NCBI GenBank assembly: GCA_035315345.1 | Contig: DATFYA010000079.1 | Coordinates: 1 to 34,087, forward strand | Direction: 5' to 3' | From: Candidatus Methylomirabilota bacterium | GTDB taxonomy: Bacteria; Methylomirabilota; Methylomirabilia; Rokubacteriales; CSP1-6 | Length of the DNA: 34,087 nt | Shown: piece by piece, positions 7,858 to 15,509 of the stretch | How positions within the stretch are numbered: the stretch's first letter is position 1 | Layout of the letters: each line of letters starts with the position of its first letter | Translations under genes and position numbers: made by a program | Notes under the pieces: model-generated | What the model saw: the letters and a program-made list of their open reading frames with translations, nothing else | Told to the model about the DNA's origin: nothing | Databases searched by the model: none

Positions 7858-7912
7858 CTAACGCAGGTGAGAAGACTTTCTAATGGCCCATTTCTCAGCC
7901 GTCGCGTACAAA
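7858..7912 (+). promoter_or_regulatory. Shared-architecture promoter B (CTAA-22-CTAATGG-27-TACAAA)
   Basis: CTAACGC at 7858-7864, CTAATGG at 7880-7886 and TACAAA at 7907-7912. The start-to-start spacings (22 and 27 bases) are identical to those at 4611-4665 and 10676-10730. Transcription would begin near 7919, giving a ~24-base leader with AGGAGG at 7931-7936 before the GTG at 7943. It drives the small protein and glutamate dehydrogenase genes. Confidence 0.7.
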
Positions 7913-7942
7913 GAACGGACATGACGAGCGAGGAGGTCTACC

Positions 7943-8383
7943 GTGATCAGTTTGGCTGAAGACGTCCGTGACATCGCTGGATGGCCCGCGATCGAGTGGG
8001 GGATGACCGAGGAGCAGGTGCGGGGGGCCCTCACGGGCCGCGTGAGCCCGATCACCCCGATCGCGAAGTTTGCGAACGCCTACGCCCCGATCAAGGGATC
8101 GGTGACGATCGAGGACTACTCGTTCGAGATGTTCCCGCAGTTCTCGCACGCCACCGGTGAGCTGTGCCAGGTCCTGTTCCGGGCCGCCGATGCGGAAGCC
8201 GATCGGCTCGAGCGGATGAGCGAGATCCTGACCGCCTGTTACGGGAGTCCGGTCGAGCGGGGGACGAAGCGTACGTGGCGGGGATCGACCGCGGTGGTCG
8301 AGCTCGACACCGTCAAGATGTCCCCTCACGACGAGCAGCTGTGGGTTCGCTGGTACCCCGTCGAGGAAATGGAGGGAGCATGA
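7943..8383 (+). CDS. Small cytoplasmic protein of unknown function, coupled to gdhA
   Basis: 146 residues from a GTG start, supported by AGGAGG six bases upstream. There is no signal peptide. The layout starts with IEWGMTEEQVRGAL, a helix resembling the start of BamE/SmpA-like folds. Then come alternating beta-strands (SVTIEDYSFEMFPQF, GELCQVLFR), a helix and YGSPVERG, then WRGSTAVVELD and a final strand LWVRWYPVEEM. The 'WGM..EQV...L' plus 'L...YG.P...W' pattern is common in small uncharacterised sensor-like or lipoprotein-like domains; I do not assign a function. Its stop overlaps the gdhA start (ATGA at 8380-8383), so the two products are made together and may be functionally linked. Confidence 0.75.
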   Translation: MISLAEDVRDIAGWPAIEWGMTEEQVRGALTGRVSPITPIAKFANAYAPIKGSVTIEDYSFEMFPQFSHATGELCQVLFRAADAEADRLERMSEILTACYGSPVERGTKRTWRGSTAVVELDTVKMSPHDEQLWVRWYPVEEMEGA

Positions 8384-9654
8384 CCATGTTGACGACGGCA
8401 GCCTCGGAGCTCGAGTCGCCTCTTCATCGAACCGCACTGGCCCAGCTCGACACGATCGCGGCGCGCTTGAATCTCGACCAGAGCATCCACGAGCGGCTCC
8501 GGTACCCTCGACGCGCGTTGACCGTGTCCATCCCGGTACGCATGGACGACGGACGGACCGAGGTCTTCATCGGATACCGGGTCCACCACGATACCGCCCT
8601 CGGGCCGAGCAAGGGCGGGCTCCGGTACGACCCGAGCGTGAACTTCGGTGAGGTGAGCGCCCTGGCGATGCTGATGACCTGGAAATGCGCGCTGATGGGC
8701 TTGCCGTACGGAGGCGCGAAGGGTGGGGTGCGCTGCGCCCCTCATCAGATGTCGTCACGGGAGCGTGAGGGCGTGACCCGGCGCTACACCGCCGAGATCA
8801 TGCCGCTCATCGGACCCGACGTGGACATTCCCGCCCCGGATCTCGGAACCGACGAGCAGACCATGGCGTGGATGATGGACACGTATTCGATGACCCAGGG
8901 ACGAAGCGTTCCCGGAGTGGTGACCGGCAAGCCGCTCATGATCGGAGGATCGCACGGGCGCCGGGAAGCGACCGGTCGGGGAATCGTGTACGTGCTTCAC
9001 CAGGCCGCTCACCGTCTGGGCCTCGAGCTGCGAGGCAGGCGGGTGGTGATTCAGGGGTTCGGCAATGTAGGAAGCGTGGTGGCCCGTCTGCTCTACAACG
9101 ACGGCGGCGTGATCGTCGGCGTCGGCGACATCAACGGAGGGATCTGGAACGACCAGGGCCTCGATGTGCTGAAGCTCCAGGCCCACGTCAAGGAGAGCGG
9201 CAGCGTGGTCGGCCTGCCCGGCACCGAGCCGATCTCGAGCGGGGACCTGCTGGAGCAGGACTGCGACATGCTGGTGCCGGCGGCGGTCGGATCGCAGATT
9301 CACGGAGACAATGCGGATCGGGTGAAGGCGGCCCTCATCGTCGAGGGCGCCAACGGTCCTACCACCGCGGAGGCGGATGCGATCCTGCACGAGCGAGGGA
9401 TCCGGGTGATTCCGGACATTCTCGCCAACGCCGGCGGGGTCGTGGTGTCCTACTTCGAGTGGGTTCAGGGTCTTCAGCATCACTTCTGGCGGGAGACCGA
9501 GGTCACCGCGCGGCTTCAGGAGATCATGGCCCGCGCGGTCGACCGGGTCTGGGCGACGGCCGAGCGCGAGAAGGTGGCCCTGAGAGGGGCGGCCCTGATG
9601 GAGGGGATCGGACGCGTGGCGGAGGCGCATCGGCTTCGCGGCCTCTACCCCTGA
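8380..9654 (+). CDS. gdhA: Glu/Leu/Phe/Val-type glutamate dehydrogenase
   Basis: 424 residues, the usual length of hexameric GDH enzymes. The start at 8380 lies within the ATGA overlap with the upstream gene and is preceded by GGAGGGAG. The N-terminal substrate domain has GYRVHHDTALGPSKGG, and the PYGGAKGGV motif carries the catalytic-region Lys (K114). PAPDLGTDEQTMAWMMDTY follows. The NAD(P) Rossmann domain has VVIQGFGNVGS, and EGANGPTTAEAD and PDILANAGGVVVSYFEWVQ close the active site. It interconverts glutamate and 2-oxoglutarate with ammonia. Cofactor preference cannot be fixed by eye. Controlled by shared promoter B, it links nitrogen metabolism to the putative regulon. Confidence 0.95.
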   Translation: MTMLTTAASELESPLHRTALAQLDTIAARLNLDQSIHERLRYPRRALTVSIPVRMDDGRTEVFIGYRVHHDTALGPSKGGLRYDPSVNFGEVSALAMLMTWKCALMGLPYGGAKGGVRCAPHQMSSREREGVTRRYTAEIMPLIGPDVDIPAPDLGTDEQTMAWMMDTYSMTQGRSVPGVVTGKPLMIGGSHGRREATGRGIVYVLHQAAHRLGLELRGRRVVIQGFGNVGSVVARLLYNDGGVIVGVGDINGGIWNDQGLDVLKLQAHVKESGSVVGLPGTEPISSGDLLEQDCDMLVPAAVGSQIHGDNADRVKAALIVEGANGPTTAEADAILHERGIRVIPDILANAGGVVVSYFEWVQGLQHHFWRETEVTARLQEIMARAVDRVWATAEREKVALRGAALMEGIGRVAEAHRLRGLYP

Positions 9655-9698
9655 GGGGACGGTCATGCCGCGGAGCGTTCCGGCCCGACGGCGCCGCG

Positions 9699-10649
9699 TC
9701 AGCTGCGCGCCGGTCTCGTCCGCGCGCGCCGAGACGGGGTCGGCGTGCTCTTCGCGAAGAGCGTGCTCCGTGCCGCGTCGCAGATCGCGACCGCGGCCGG
9801 ATGCTTGAGCTTCCGCTCCACCGAGATCGCGTAGAAGGTCGAGAGGACGCCCGGGGCCCAGCCGATTCGCTGCACGTTGTAGAGCCGCACGAGATGCGTC
9901 TCGAGCACGAGCGGCGCCGAGAACACTCCGAGTCCGATCGCGCCGAACTCCCAGAGTAGCTCCGAGTCGTCGAACTCTCCGACGACCCGAGGTCGGACGT
10001 CGAGGGATTCGAGCCACTGATCGAGGTTGCGCCGCACGGTGGTGTCCGCCATGGGCATCAGCATCGGCGCGTCGCGCAGCGATCGCGGGAAACCCGGCCG
10101 GTACTTGCGCACGAGCCGCGGGACCCCGAGAAACGACAGTCCCGTCTCACCGAGCAAGTGGTTGTAGGCGCGGACCTTCACGGTCGGCGCGATCGGCGCG
10201 TCGGCCAGCACGACGTCGAGGCGTTGGACGGACAGGTCCGCGAGGAGCTGTTCCGCGCTGCCCTCGCGACAGGTGATCCGGACCGGCTCCGGGAGGGACA
10301 GCGCGGGCTCGATGAGCCGCCGGGCGATGGACTTGGGCACTCCGTCGTGCACGCCGATGACGACGTGCATCGGACGACCCGTCGGCCGGCCGCGGGCGGT
10401 ATCGACGAGCTCGCGGCCCAGGGTGAAGATCTCGTCGGCGTAGCGATAGACGACCTGGCCCATCTCGGTGGGGACGACGTGACGCCCCGACCGTCGGAGC
10501 AGCTTCTCGCCCAGCCGCTCCTCGAGCCGCCGGATCTGAACGCTGATGGTCGGCGGGGCGAGCTTCAGCTCGGCGCTCGCGGCCGCCACGCTGCCGGTTC
10601 GCACGACCGTCCAGAAGTAGAGCAGGTGGTGGTAGTTGAGCCACTCCAT
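9699..10649 (-). CDS. LysR-type regulator, NhaR-like
   Basis: 316 residues. The N-terminal winged helix (residues ~4-62) reads LNYHHLLYFWTVVRTGSV and then PTISVQIRRLEERLGEKLLRR. The NYHHLLYFW opening and the RYADEIFTLGRELVD linker helix closely follow the NhaR subgroup, known in E. coli as the sodium/pH-responsive activator of nhaA. The remaining ~220 residues form the periplasmic-binding-protein-like effector domain (LSVQRLDVVLADAPI; SELLWEFGAIGLGVFSAPL). The tail is Arg/Ser/Thr-rich. No Na+/H+ antiporter is in the window, so the target is open. It is divergent from the operon at 10787, with 137 bp between start codons, and could regulate it. The ribosome site is weak and distant. Confidence 0.88.
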   Translation of the reverse strand: MEWLNYHHLLYFWTVVRTGSVAAASAELKLAPPTISVQIRRLEERLGEKLLRRSGRHVVPTEMGQVVYRYADEIFTLGRELVDTARGRPTGRPMHVVIGVHDGVPKSIARRLIEPALSLPEPVRITCREGSAEQLLADLSVQRLDVVLADAPIAPTVKVRAYNHLLGETGLSFLGVPRLVRKYRPGFPRSLRDAPMLMPMADTTVRRNLDQWLESLDVRPRVVGEFDDSELLWEFGAIGLGVFSAPLVLETHLVRLYNVQRIGWAPGVLSTFYAISVERKLKHPAAVAICDAARSTLFAKSTPTPSRRARTRPARS

Positions 10650-10675
10650 CGCGCGCGCCGATCCTACCGTAAAAG

Positions 10676-10730
10676 CTAAGGATGAGCCGAAGCGTTTCTA
10701 ATGGTCGAAGCGAGAGATGGAGCGTAGAAA
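10676..10730 (+). promoter_or_regulatory. Shared-architecture promoter C (CTAA-22-CTAATGG-27-TAGAAA)
   Basis: CTAAGGA at 10676-10682, CTAATGG at 10698-10704 and TAGAAA at 10725-10730, with the same 22- and 27-base spacings as at 4611-4665 and 7858-7912. Transcription would start near 10737, leaving a ~50-base leader before the ATG at 10787. It would drive the long operon that starts with the exported helical protein. Confidence 0.7.
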
Positions 10731-10786
10731 AGGAAGCGACAGGGCCGGCGACGGACACGGCCCGAAAACCTTCAAAGGAGCTCGTG

Positions 10787-11470
10787 ATGAGCATGGTGAA
10801 GCGATGCCTCGGCGTCATCTCGGTTCTGGCCGTTGTCTGCGCGCCGGTGGTGCCCGCGCTCGCCCAGCACGGGACCCACCCCCTCGCTCGAGCTGCCGGG
10901 CCGGCGAAGGCCAACGAGACCAGTGCGGCGCTGCGAGATCTCTGGGTCGGCCACGTCTTCTGGGTCCGCAACGTGGTCGTGGCCACGTTCGCGGGGAACC
11001 AGCCCGCTGCGGCGGTGGCGGAGCAGGAGGTCGTCGCCAACGCCAAACAGATCGCGGCCGCGATCGAGCCGTACTACGGCAAGGACGCGTCCGGGAAGCT
11101 GTTCGGGCTGCTCGCCGGGCACTACGGCGCGGTCAAGCAGTACCTCGAAGCGACCGTTGCGGGCAGCAAGGACAGGCAGGACGCGGCGTACCAGAGTCTG
11201 AGTGGCAACGCGTCCGAGATCGCCAGATTCCTGAGCGAGGCCAACCCGAATCTGCCCTACGACACGTTGAACGGCTTGCTGCTCGCCCACGGCGGGCATC
11301 ACGTCCAGCAGATCCAGCAGGTGCAGCGCCAGGAATACGCGCCGGAGGCGCAGACGTGGGACACGATGAAGCGGCACATGTACGTGATCGCGGACGCGCT
11401 CGCCGGCGCCATCGCGAAACAGTTCGCGGCGCCCGGCGCCAGGGGGGATGGGCATGAGCGACCAATCTGA
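10787..11470 (+). CDS. Exported His-containing helical protein of unknown function
   Basis: 227 residues. AAAGGAG (10774-10780) six bases before the ATG fixes the start. A clear Sec signal peptide (CLGVISVLAVVCAPVVPALA, likely cut before QHG) sends it to the periplasm. The mature part is almost wholly alpha-helical, with histidines repeated at helix positions: WVGHVFWVRN, LLAGHYGAV, LAHGGHHVQQIQQ and KRHMYVIADAL, plus AEQEVVANAKQI. This pattern suggests a four-helix bundle that may bind metal or haem through His/Glu; that is inference, as I recognise no named family. It is first in a probable operon, overlapping the Rieske-FAD gene by 17 bases from the chosen start of the latter, and is transcribed from shared promoter C. 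Confidence 0.8.
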   Translation: MSMVKRCLGVISVLAVVCAPVVPALAQHGTHPLARAAGPAKANETSAALRDLWVGHVFWVRNVVVATFAGNQPAAAVAEQEVVANAKQIAAAIEPYYGKDASGKLFGLLAGHYGAVKQYLEATVAGSKDRQDAAYQSLSGNASEIARFLSEANPNLPYDTLNGLLLAHGGHHVQQIQQVQRQEYAPEAQTWDTMKRHMYVIADALAGAIAKQFAAPGARGDGHERPI

Positions 11471-13001
11471 GACTCAGAACGGACCTGATCTCATCGGCGG
11501 CATCCCGGCGAATTCGCTCGCCGAGGGTGTTCCGTTGCTGGGTCACGTCCAGGGGGAGCCGGTCATCCTGGTGCGGCGGGGTCCGGAGATCTTCGCGATC
11601 GGCGCGACGTGCAGCCACTACGGCGGCCCTCTCGCCGACGGGCTGGTCGTGGACGACACCGTCCGCTGCCCCTGGCACCACGCCTGCTTCAGCCTCCGGA
11701 CCGGCGAGGCGCTGGCCGCGCCGGCCTTGAGCCCGGTGGCCGGCTACGAGATCGTCCAGCGCGCCGGCCAGGTGTTCGTGACCGGGAAGCGGGCGAAGGC
11801 GGGCAGCGTGCGGCGCGTGGCGCGGCCGGGGGCGCCGGCCCCGCGATCGGTCGCCATCGTGGGCGCGGGGGCCGCGGGCAACAGCGCCGCGGACGAGCTG
11901 CGCCTCCTCGGGTTCGAGGGCGCCATTGCTCTCTTCGATCGCGACCACGAGGCGCCGTATGACCGGCCGAATCTATCCAAGGACTACCTGGCGGGAACCG
12001 TCCAGGAAGCGCTGCTTCCGCTGCAGCCCGGCGGCTACTACGAGGAACGAGGAATCGAGCTCGTGCGCGGCCGTCAGGTGGCCGCGCTCGATCCCGGCCG
12101 GAAGCGCCTGACCTTCGATGACGGGACCGAGCGGGAATTCGAGGCGATCGTTCTCGCCACCGGGGCCGATCCGGTTCGGCTCGCGCTGCCGGGCGAGTCC
12201 GGCCCACCCATTCACTACCTGCGCACGCTGGCCGACAGCCGTGCGATCATCAAGTCGGCGGAGGGGGCACGCCGCGCGGTCGTCCTGGGCGCGAGCTTCA
12301 TCGGGCTCGAGGTCGCCGCGTCGCTCCGCGCGCGAAAGATCGAGGTGCACGTGGTCGCCCCCGACCGGCGCCCACTCGAGCGCGTGCTCGGTCCGGAGCT
12401 GGGCGACTTCATCCGCGGCCTCCACGAGCAGCACGGGGTCGTCTTCCACCTCGGGGCGAAGGCAAGCGGCGTCACCCGGGCGGGAGTGGCGCTCGAGGAC
12501 GGCGGGCGTCTCGACGCGGACTTCGTCGTCGCCGGGATCGGCGTGAGGCCCGCGACCGCGCTCGCCGAGCGCGCGGGACTGCGGGTCGAGAAGGGGATCG
12601 TGGTGGACGCCCATCTGGAGACGGCGACCCCGGGGGTCTTCGCGGTCGGCGACGTGGCGCGCTGGCCGAACCCGCGAGGGGGCGGCCTGGTGCGCATCGA
12701 GCACTGGGTACTGGCGCAGCGGCAGGGCCAGGCGGTCGCCCGTACCATCGTCGGCGACCGCGCGCGCTTCACCGACGTGCCGTTCTTCTGGAGCCAGCAC
12801 TACGACATCTCCATCAACTACGTGGGTCACGCCGAGCACTGGGACGCCATCGAGGTCGATGGCAGCCTCGAGGCGCACGATGGGAGCGTCCGTTACCGGT
12901 CCGGCGGTCGAGTGCTGGCGGTGGCCAGCATCTTCCGCGACCGGGAGAACCTCGAGGCCGAGGTGGCGATGGAGCGCGAGATCGGAGACCATCATGGTTG
13001 A
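11454..13001 (+). CDS. Rieske [2Fe-2S]-FAD pyridine-nucleotide oxidoreductase fusion (AIFM3-like)
   Basis: 515 residues from the ATG at 11454, which has AGGGGGG six bases upstream. An ATG at 11448 abuts that site and is less likely. Residues ~10-105 are a Rieske ferredoxin domain with both ligand pairs, CSH (C53, H55) and CPWH (C72, H75). Residues ~118-515 are a Pyr_redox_2 fold: FAD-binding VAIVGAGAAGNSAAD, ATGADP, NAD(P)-binding AVVLGASFIGLEVAASL, and GVFAVGDVARWPN for the second FAD contact. The C-terminal domain has the FFWSQHYDISINYVGHAE segment of ferredoxin-NAD(P) reductases. This order matches the AIFM3/nitrite-reductase-small-subunit-like family. It should move electrons between NAD(P)H, FAD and its own cluster; the partner is unknown. 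It overlaps the next gene by 8 bases. Confidence 0.92.
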   Translation: MSDQSETQNGPDLIGGIPANSLAEGVPLLGHVQGEPVILVRRGPEIFAIGATCSHYGGPLADGLVVDDTVRCPWHHACFSLRTGEALAAPALSPVAGYEIVQRAGQVFVTGKRAKAGSVRRVARPGAPAPRSVAIVGAGAAGNSAADELRLLGFEGAIALFDRDHEAPYDRPNLSKDYLAGTVQEALLPLQPGGYYEERGIELVRGRQVAALDPGRKRLTFDDGTEREFEAIVLATGADPVRLALPGESGPPIHYLRTLADSRAIIKSAEGARRAVVLGASFIGLEVAASLRARKIEVHVVAPDRRPLERVLGPELGDFIRGLHEQHGVVFHLGAKASGVTRAGVALEDGGRLDADFVVAGIGVRPATALAERAGLRVEKGIVVDAHLETATPGVFAVGDVARWPNPRGGGLVRIEHWVLAQRQGQAVARTIVGDRARFTDVPFFWSQHYDISINYVGHAEHWDAIEVDGSLEAHDGSVRYRSGGRVLAVASIFRDRENLEAEVAMEREIGDHHG

Positions 13002-13386
13002 CCAGTGGAAGGCGAGACCTGACCGACCGGTCGAGGCTCCCCTCGTTCACGTGCCGCTCGCCGAGCACCTGGAGCGGCTCAGGCAAGAGCCCACCTGGCG
13101 TACGAGGGGACGCAATGCGATCACCTTGACCAAGGAGCCCGGGCTGCGCCTGGTGCTGATGCTGCTTGGCAAGGGAGCCAAGCTCTCCGAGCATCAGGCC
13201 GCCGGGCCGCTCACCTTTCACGTCCTGAGTGGCTCGGTGACCTTCCGGGCCGGCGGCCGTGCGGAAGCGCTCGGGGCCGGAGAGCTCATCGTGCTCGAGT
13301 CTGCCATCGCGCACGACGTGGAGGCCCTGGAGGAGAGTGCCTGCCTGCTGACCCTTGCCGGGACCTCTTCGGACCGGGAGGGATGA
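12994..13386 (+). CDS. Cupin-fold small protein (paralogue of the gene at 27461)
   Basis: 130 residues. The ATG lies inside the end of the Rieske-FAD gene (8-base overlap). A single cupin barrel spans ~40-125: SEHQAAGPLTFHVLSGSVTF (first motif) and AGELIVLESAIAHDVEALEES (second motif). The usual HxH...E triad of motif 1 is reduced to isolated histidines, so a full metal site is doubtful; the His in AHDVEALE is retained. The second motif is nearly identical to that of the cupin encoded at 27461, marking the two as paralogues. Proteins like this often stabilise or sense small ligands; function is unassigned. It sits between redox and metal-type genes of the operon. Confidence 0.82.
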   Translation: MVDQWKARPDRPVEAPLVHVPLAEHLERLRQEPTWRTRGRNAITLTKEPGLRLVLMLLGKGAKLSEHQAAGPLTFHVLSGSVTFRAGGRAEALGAGELIVLESAIAHDVEALEESACLLTLAGTSSDREG

Positions 13387-13389
13387 CCG

Positions 13390-13668
13390 ATGCCCGTCGG
13401 CGCAGCGGCTCAGAAGGCTCTCGACGCCATCGCGGGCGCCGGCTTCCACGGCAGCACCGACGACGCGCACCTGGCGATGAAGGCCGTGAGCCGCGTTCCC
13501 CGGGGCCGGGTGAAACGCCTGAAGGTCTCGGGCGTCCATAACTGCTGCGACCTGTGTTGCGAGGCGACCCCGGGGGCGACGGCCTTCGAGGTCACGGGCG
13601 ACTTCCAGGCCGCGGCGGTCGTACAGGCGCTCAACGCCGCCGGTTTCGGCGCGCAGGTCAAACGGTAG
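13390..13668 (+). CDS. HMA-like small protein with a Cys-rich HNCCxxCC motif
   Basis: 92 residues. GGAGGGA upstream of the ATG is a reasonable ribosome site, and it starts 3 bases after the cupin stop. Residues ~42-92 have a ferredoxin-like beta-alpha-beta pattern similar to heavy-metal-associated domains: VKRLKVSGVHNCCDLCCEA, then FEVTGDFQAAAVVQALNAAGF. The usual GMxCxxC loop is replaced by GVHNCCDLCC, with four Cys and a His. The N-terminal ~40 residues (AQKALDAIAGAGFHG onward) resemble a second, degenerate half. It probably binds a soft metal (Cu, Zn or Hg) or acts in thiol chemistry. There is no signal peptide, so it is cytoplasmic. The assignment to an HMA-type fold is by motif only. Confidence 0.7.
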   Translation: MPVGAAAQKALDAIAGAGFHGSTDDAHLAMKAVSRVPRGRVKRLKVSGVHNCCDLCCEATPGATAFEVTGDFQAAAVVQALNAAGFGAQVKR

Positions 13669-13669
13669 C

Positions 13670-15484
13670 ATGGGCTATCAACCGATCGAGAATTACGGGG
13701 TCATCGGCGACCTCCACACGGTGGCGCTCGTCGCGGTGGACGGGTCGATCGATTTCATGTGCGCGCCCCGCTTCGACTCGCCGTCCATCTTCGCCGCCCT
13801 GCTGGATGATGAGCGGGGTGGGCGCTTCCAGCTCGCCCCCGTCCTCGAGGGCGCGCGGCAGAAACAGCTCTACCTGCCCGACACCTGTGTCCTGCTGACC
13901 CGCTTTCTCTCCGAGGATGGGGTGGCCGAGGTATCGGACTTCATGCCGATCAGCGACGTGCTGCAAGCGCATGACGTCGTCCGGCGCGCGAAAACGGTCC
14001 GTGGGGAGATCACCTTCCGGATGGTGTGTCAGCCGCGCTTCGACTACGCGCGATCAACCCATACCGCCGAGCAGACGCCGGACGGTGTCCGCTTCGTCGC
14101 GGAGAGTGGCCCCGCCCGCGTGTTTCTCCTTCGCTCCTCGGTCCCGGTGCGCATCGTGGACGGGGCCGCGGTGGCGGAGTTCACGCTTCACGCCGACGAG
14201 TCGGCGTCCTTCATCTTCGAGCAGGTGGAGCCCGGGGGGGAGTCACCCTCCGGCGCTCCCGACTACGTGGCCCGGGCGTTCAAGGACACGGTCAACTTCT
14301 GGCGCGGCTGGGTGGGCCGCTCGACCTACCGCGGCCGGTGGCGGGAGATGGTGAACCGCTCCGCTCTGACCCTGAAGCTCTTGACCTCGCGAACCTTCGG
14401 ATCGATCGTGGCCGCCCCCACCTTCGGTCTGCCGGAAAGAGTGGGGGGCGCCCGGAACTGGGATTATCGGCACACCTGGATTCGAGACGCCTCGTTCACG
14501 CTCTACGGTCTCATCCGGCTCGGCTTCACCGACGAGGCGGGGGCCTTCATGCGCTGGGTCGAGGACCGGTGCGCCGGGCTCGAGCCCGACGGAGCGCTCC
14601 AGATCATGTACGGCATCGACGGCCGCAAGCTCCTGACCGAGGAGAGCCTCCCTCATCTGGAGGGTTACAAGGGCTCGCGGCCGGTCCGCATCGGCAACCT
14701 GGCCTACACCCATCTGCAGCTCGACATCTACGGCGAGCTGATGGACTCGATCTACCTCTACGACAAGTACGGCGCCCCCATCTCGCACGACCTGTGGATC
14801 AACGTCGTCCGCTTCGTCGACTGGGTCGGTCGGCACTGGCAGGAACCGGACGAGAGCATCTGGGAGGTGCGGGGCGGGCGGCGTGAATTCCTCTACTCTC
14901 GGGTGCTGTGCTGGGCGGCGATCGACCGGGCCATCCGCCTCGCCCGCAAGCGTTCGTTTCCGGCTCCCCTCACGCGCTGGCACGAGACGCGCGACGCGAT
15001 CTATCAGGACATTTTCGACCAGTTCTGGAATGCGGATCGGAAGACGTTCGTGCAGAGCAAGGGCTCGACCGCGCTCGACGCGTCTTCGCTCCTCCTGCCC
15101 CTCGTCAAGTTCATCGCGCCGGCCGACCCCCGCTGGGTGTCCACCCTGCGCGCGATCGAGCGCGACCTGGTGAGCGACTCGCTCGTCTCCCGCTACCGCA
15201 TCGGGGACGAGTTCTCCGACGGGTTCCTGGACGACGAGGGGACCTTCAACATGTGCTCGTTCTGGTACGTCGAGTGCCTGTCGCGGCTGGGCGATCTGCA
15301 GCAGGCGCGCTTCGTCTTCGAGAAGATGCTCGGCTACGCCAATCATCTCGGGCTCTACAGCGAGGAGCTCGGGCATCAAGGCGAGCACCTGGGCAACTTC
15401 CCGCAGGCCTTCACTCACCTGGCGCTCATCAGCGCCGCGTATGACCTCGACCGGCGGCTCTCGAGCGCCGGCCATTCGGCGTGA
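13670..15484 (+). CDS. GH15 family glycoside hydrolase (glucoamylase/trehalase type)
   Basis: 604 residues. It begins one base after the previous stop codon without its own clear ribosome site, implying translational coupling. The N-terminal beta-sandwich domain opens with IENYGVIGDLHTVALVAVDGSIDFMC, a GH15 'trehalase-like' signature whose key blocks are ENYG, IGD and GSID. The catalytic (alpha/alpha)6 barrel has RNWDYRHTWIRDASF, EPDGALQIMYGIDG and HLEGYKGSRPVRIGN. The acid pair is best placed at E399 (SIWEVRGG) and E565 or E566 (LYSEELG). Relatives hydrolyse alpha-glucosides or trehalose inside the cell; there is no signal peptide. Together with GH65 and pgmB further along, it points to mobilisation of trehalose or glycogen-type reserves. 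Confidence 0.94.
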   Translation: MGYQPIENYGVIGDLHTVALVAVDGSIDFMCAPRFDSPSIFAALLDDERGGRFQLAPVLEGARQKQLYLPDTCVLLTRFLSEDGVAEVSDFMPISDVLQAHDVVRRAKTVRGEITFRMVCQPRFDYARSTHTAEQTPDGVRFVAESGPARVFLLRSSVPVRIVDGAAVAEFTLHADESASFIFEQVEPGGESPSGAPDYVARAFKDTVNFWRGWVGRSTYRGRWREMVNRSALTLKLLTSRTFGSIVAAPTFGLPERVGGARNWDYRHTWIRDASFTLYGLIRLGFTDEAGAFMRWVEDRCAGLEPDGALQIMYGIDGRKLLTEESLPHLEGYKGSRPVRIGNLAYTHLQLDIYGELMDSIYLYDKYGAPISHDLWINVVRFVDWVGRHWQEPDESIWEVRGGRREFLYSRVLCWAAIDRAIRLARKRSFPAPLTRWHETRDAIYQDIFDQFWNADRKTFVQSKGSTALDASSLLLPLVKFIAPADPRWVSTLRAIERDLVSDSLVSRYRIGDEFSDGFLDDEGTFNMCSFWYVECLSRLGDLQQARFVFEKMLGYANHLGLYSEELGHQGEHLGNFPQAFTHLALISAAYDLDRRLSSAGHSA

Positions 15485-15509
15485 GCTTCGGAGGAAGGGG
15501 GATGACGGG

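Noticed and set aside
9655-9698. Small gene or terminator between gdhA and the LysR gene
   Set aside because: The 44 bp hold no open frame of useful size and only weak GC pairing without a T-run.
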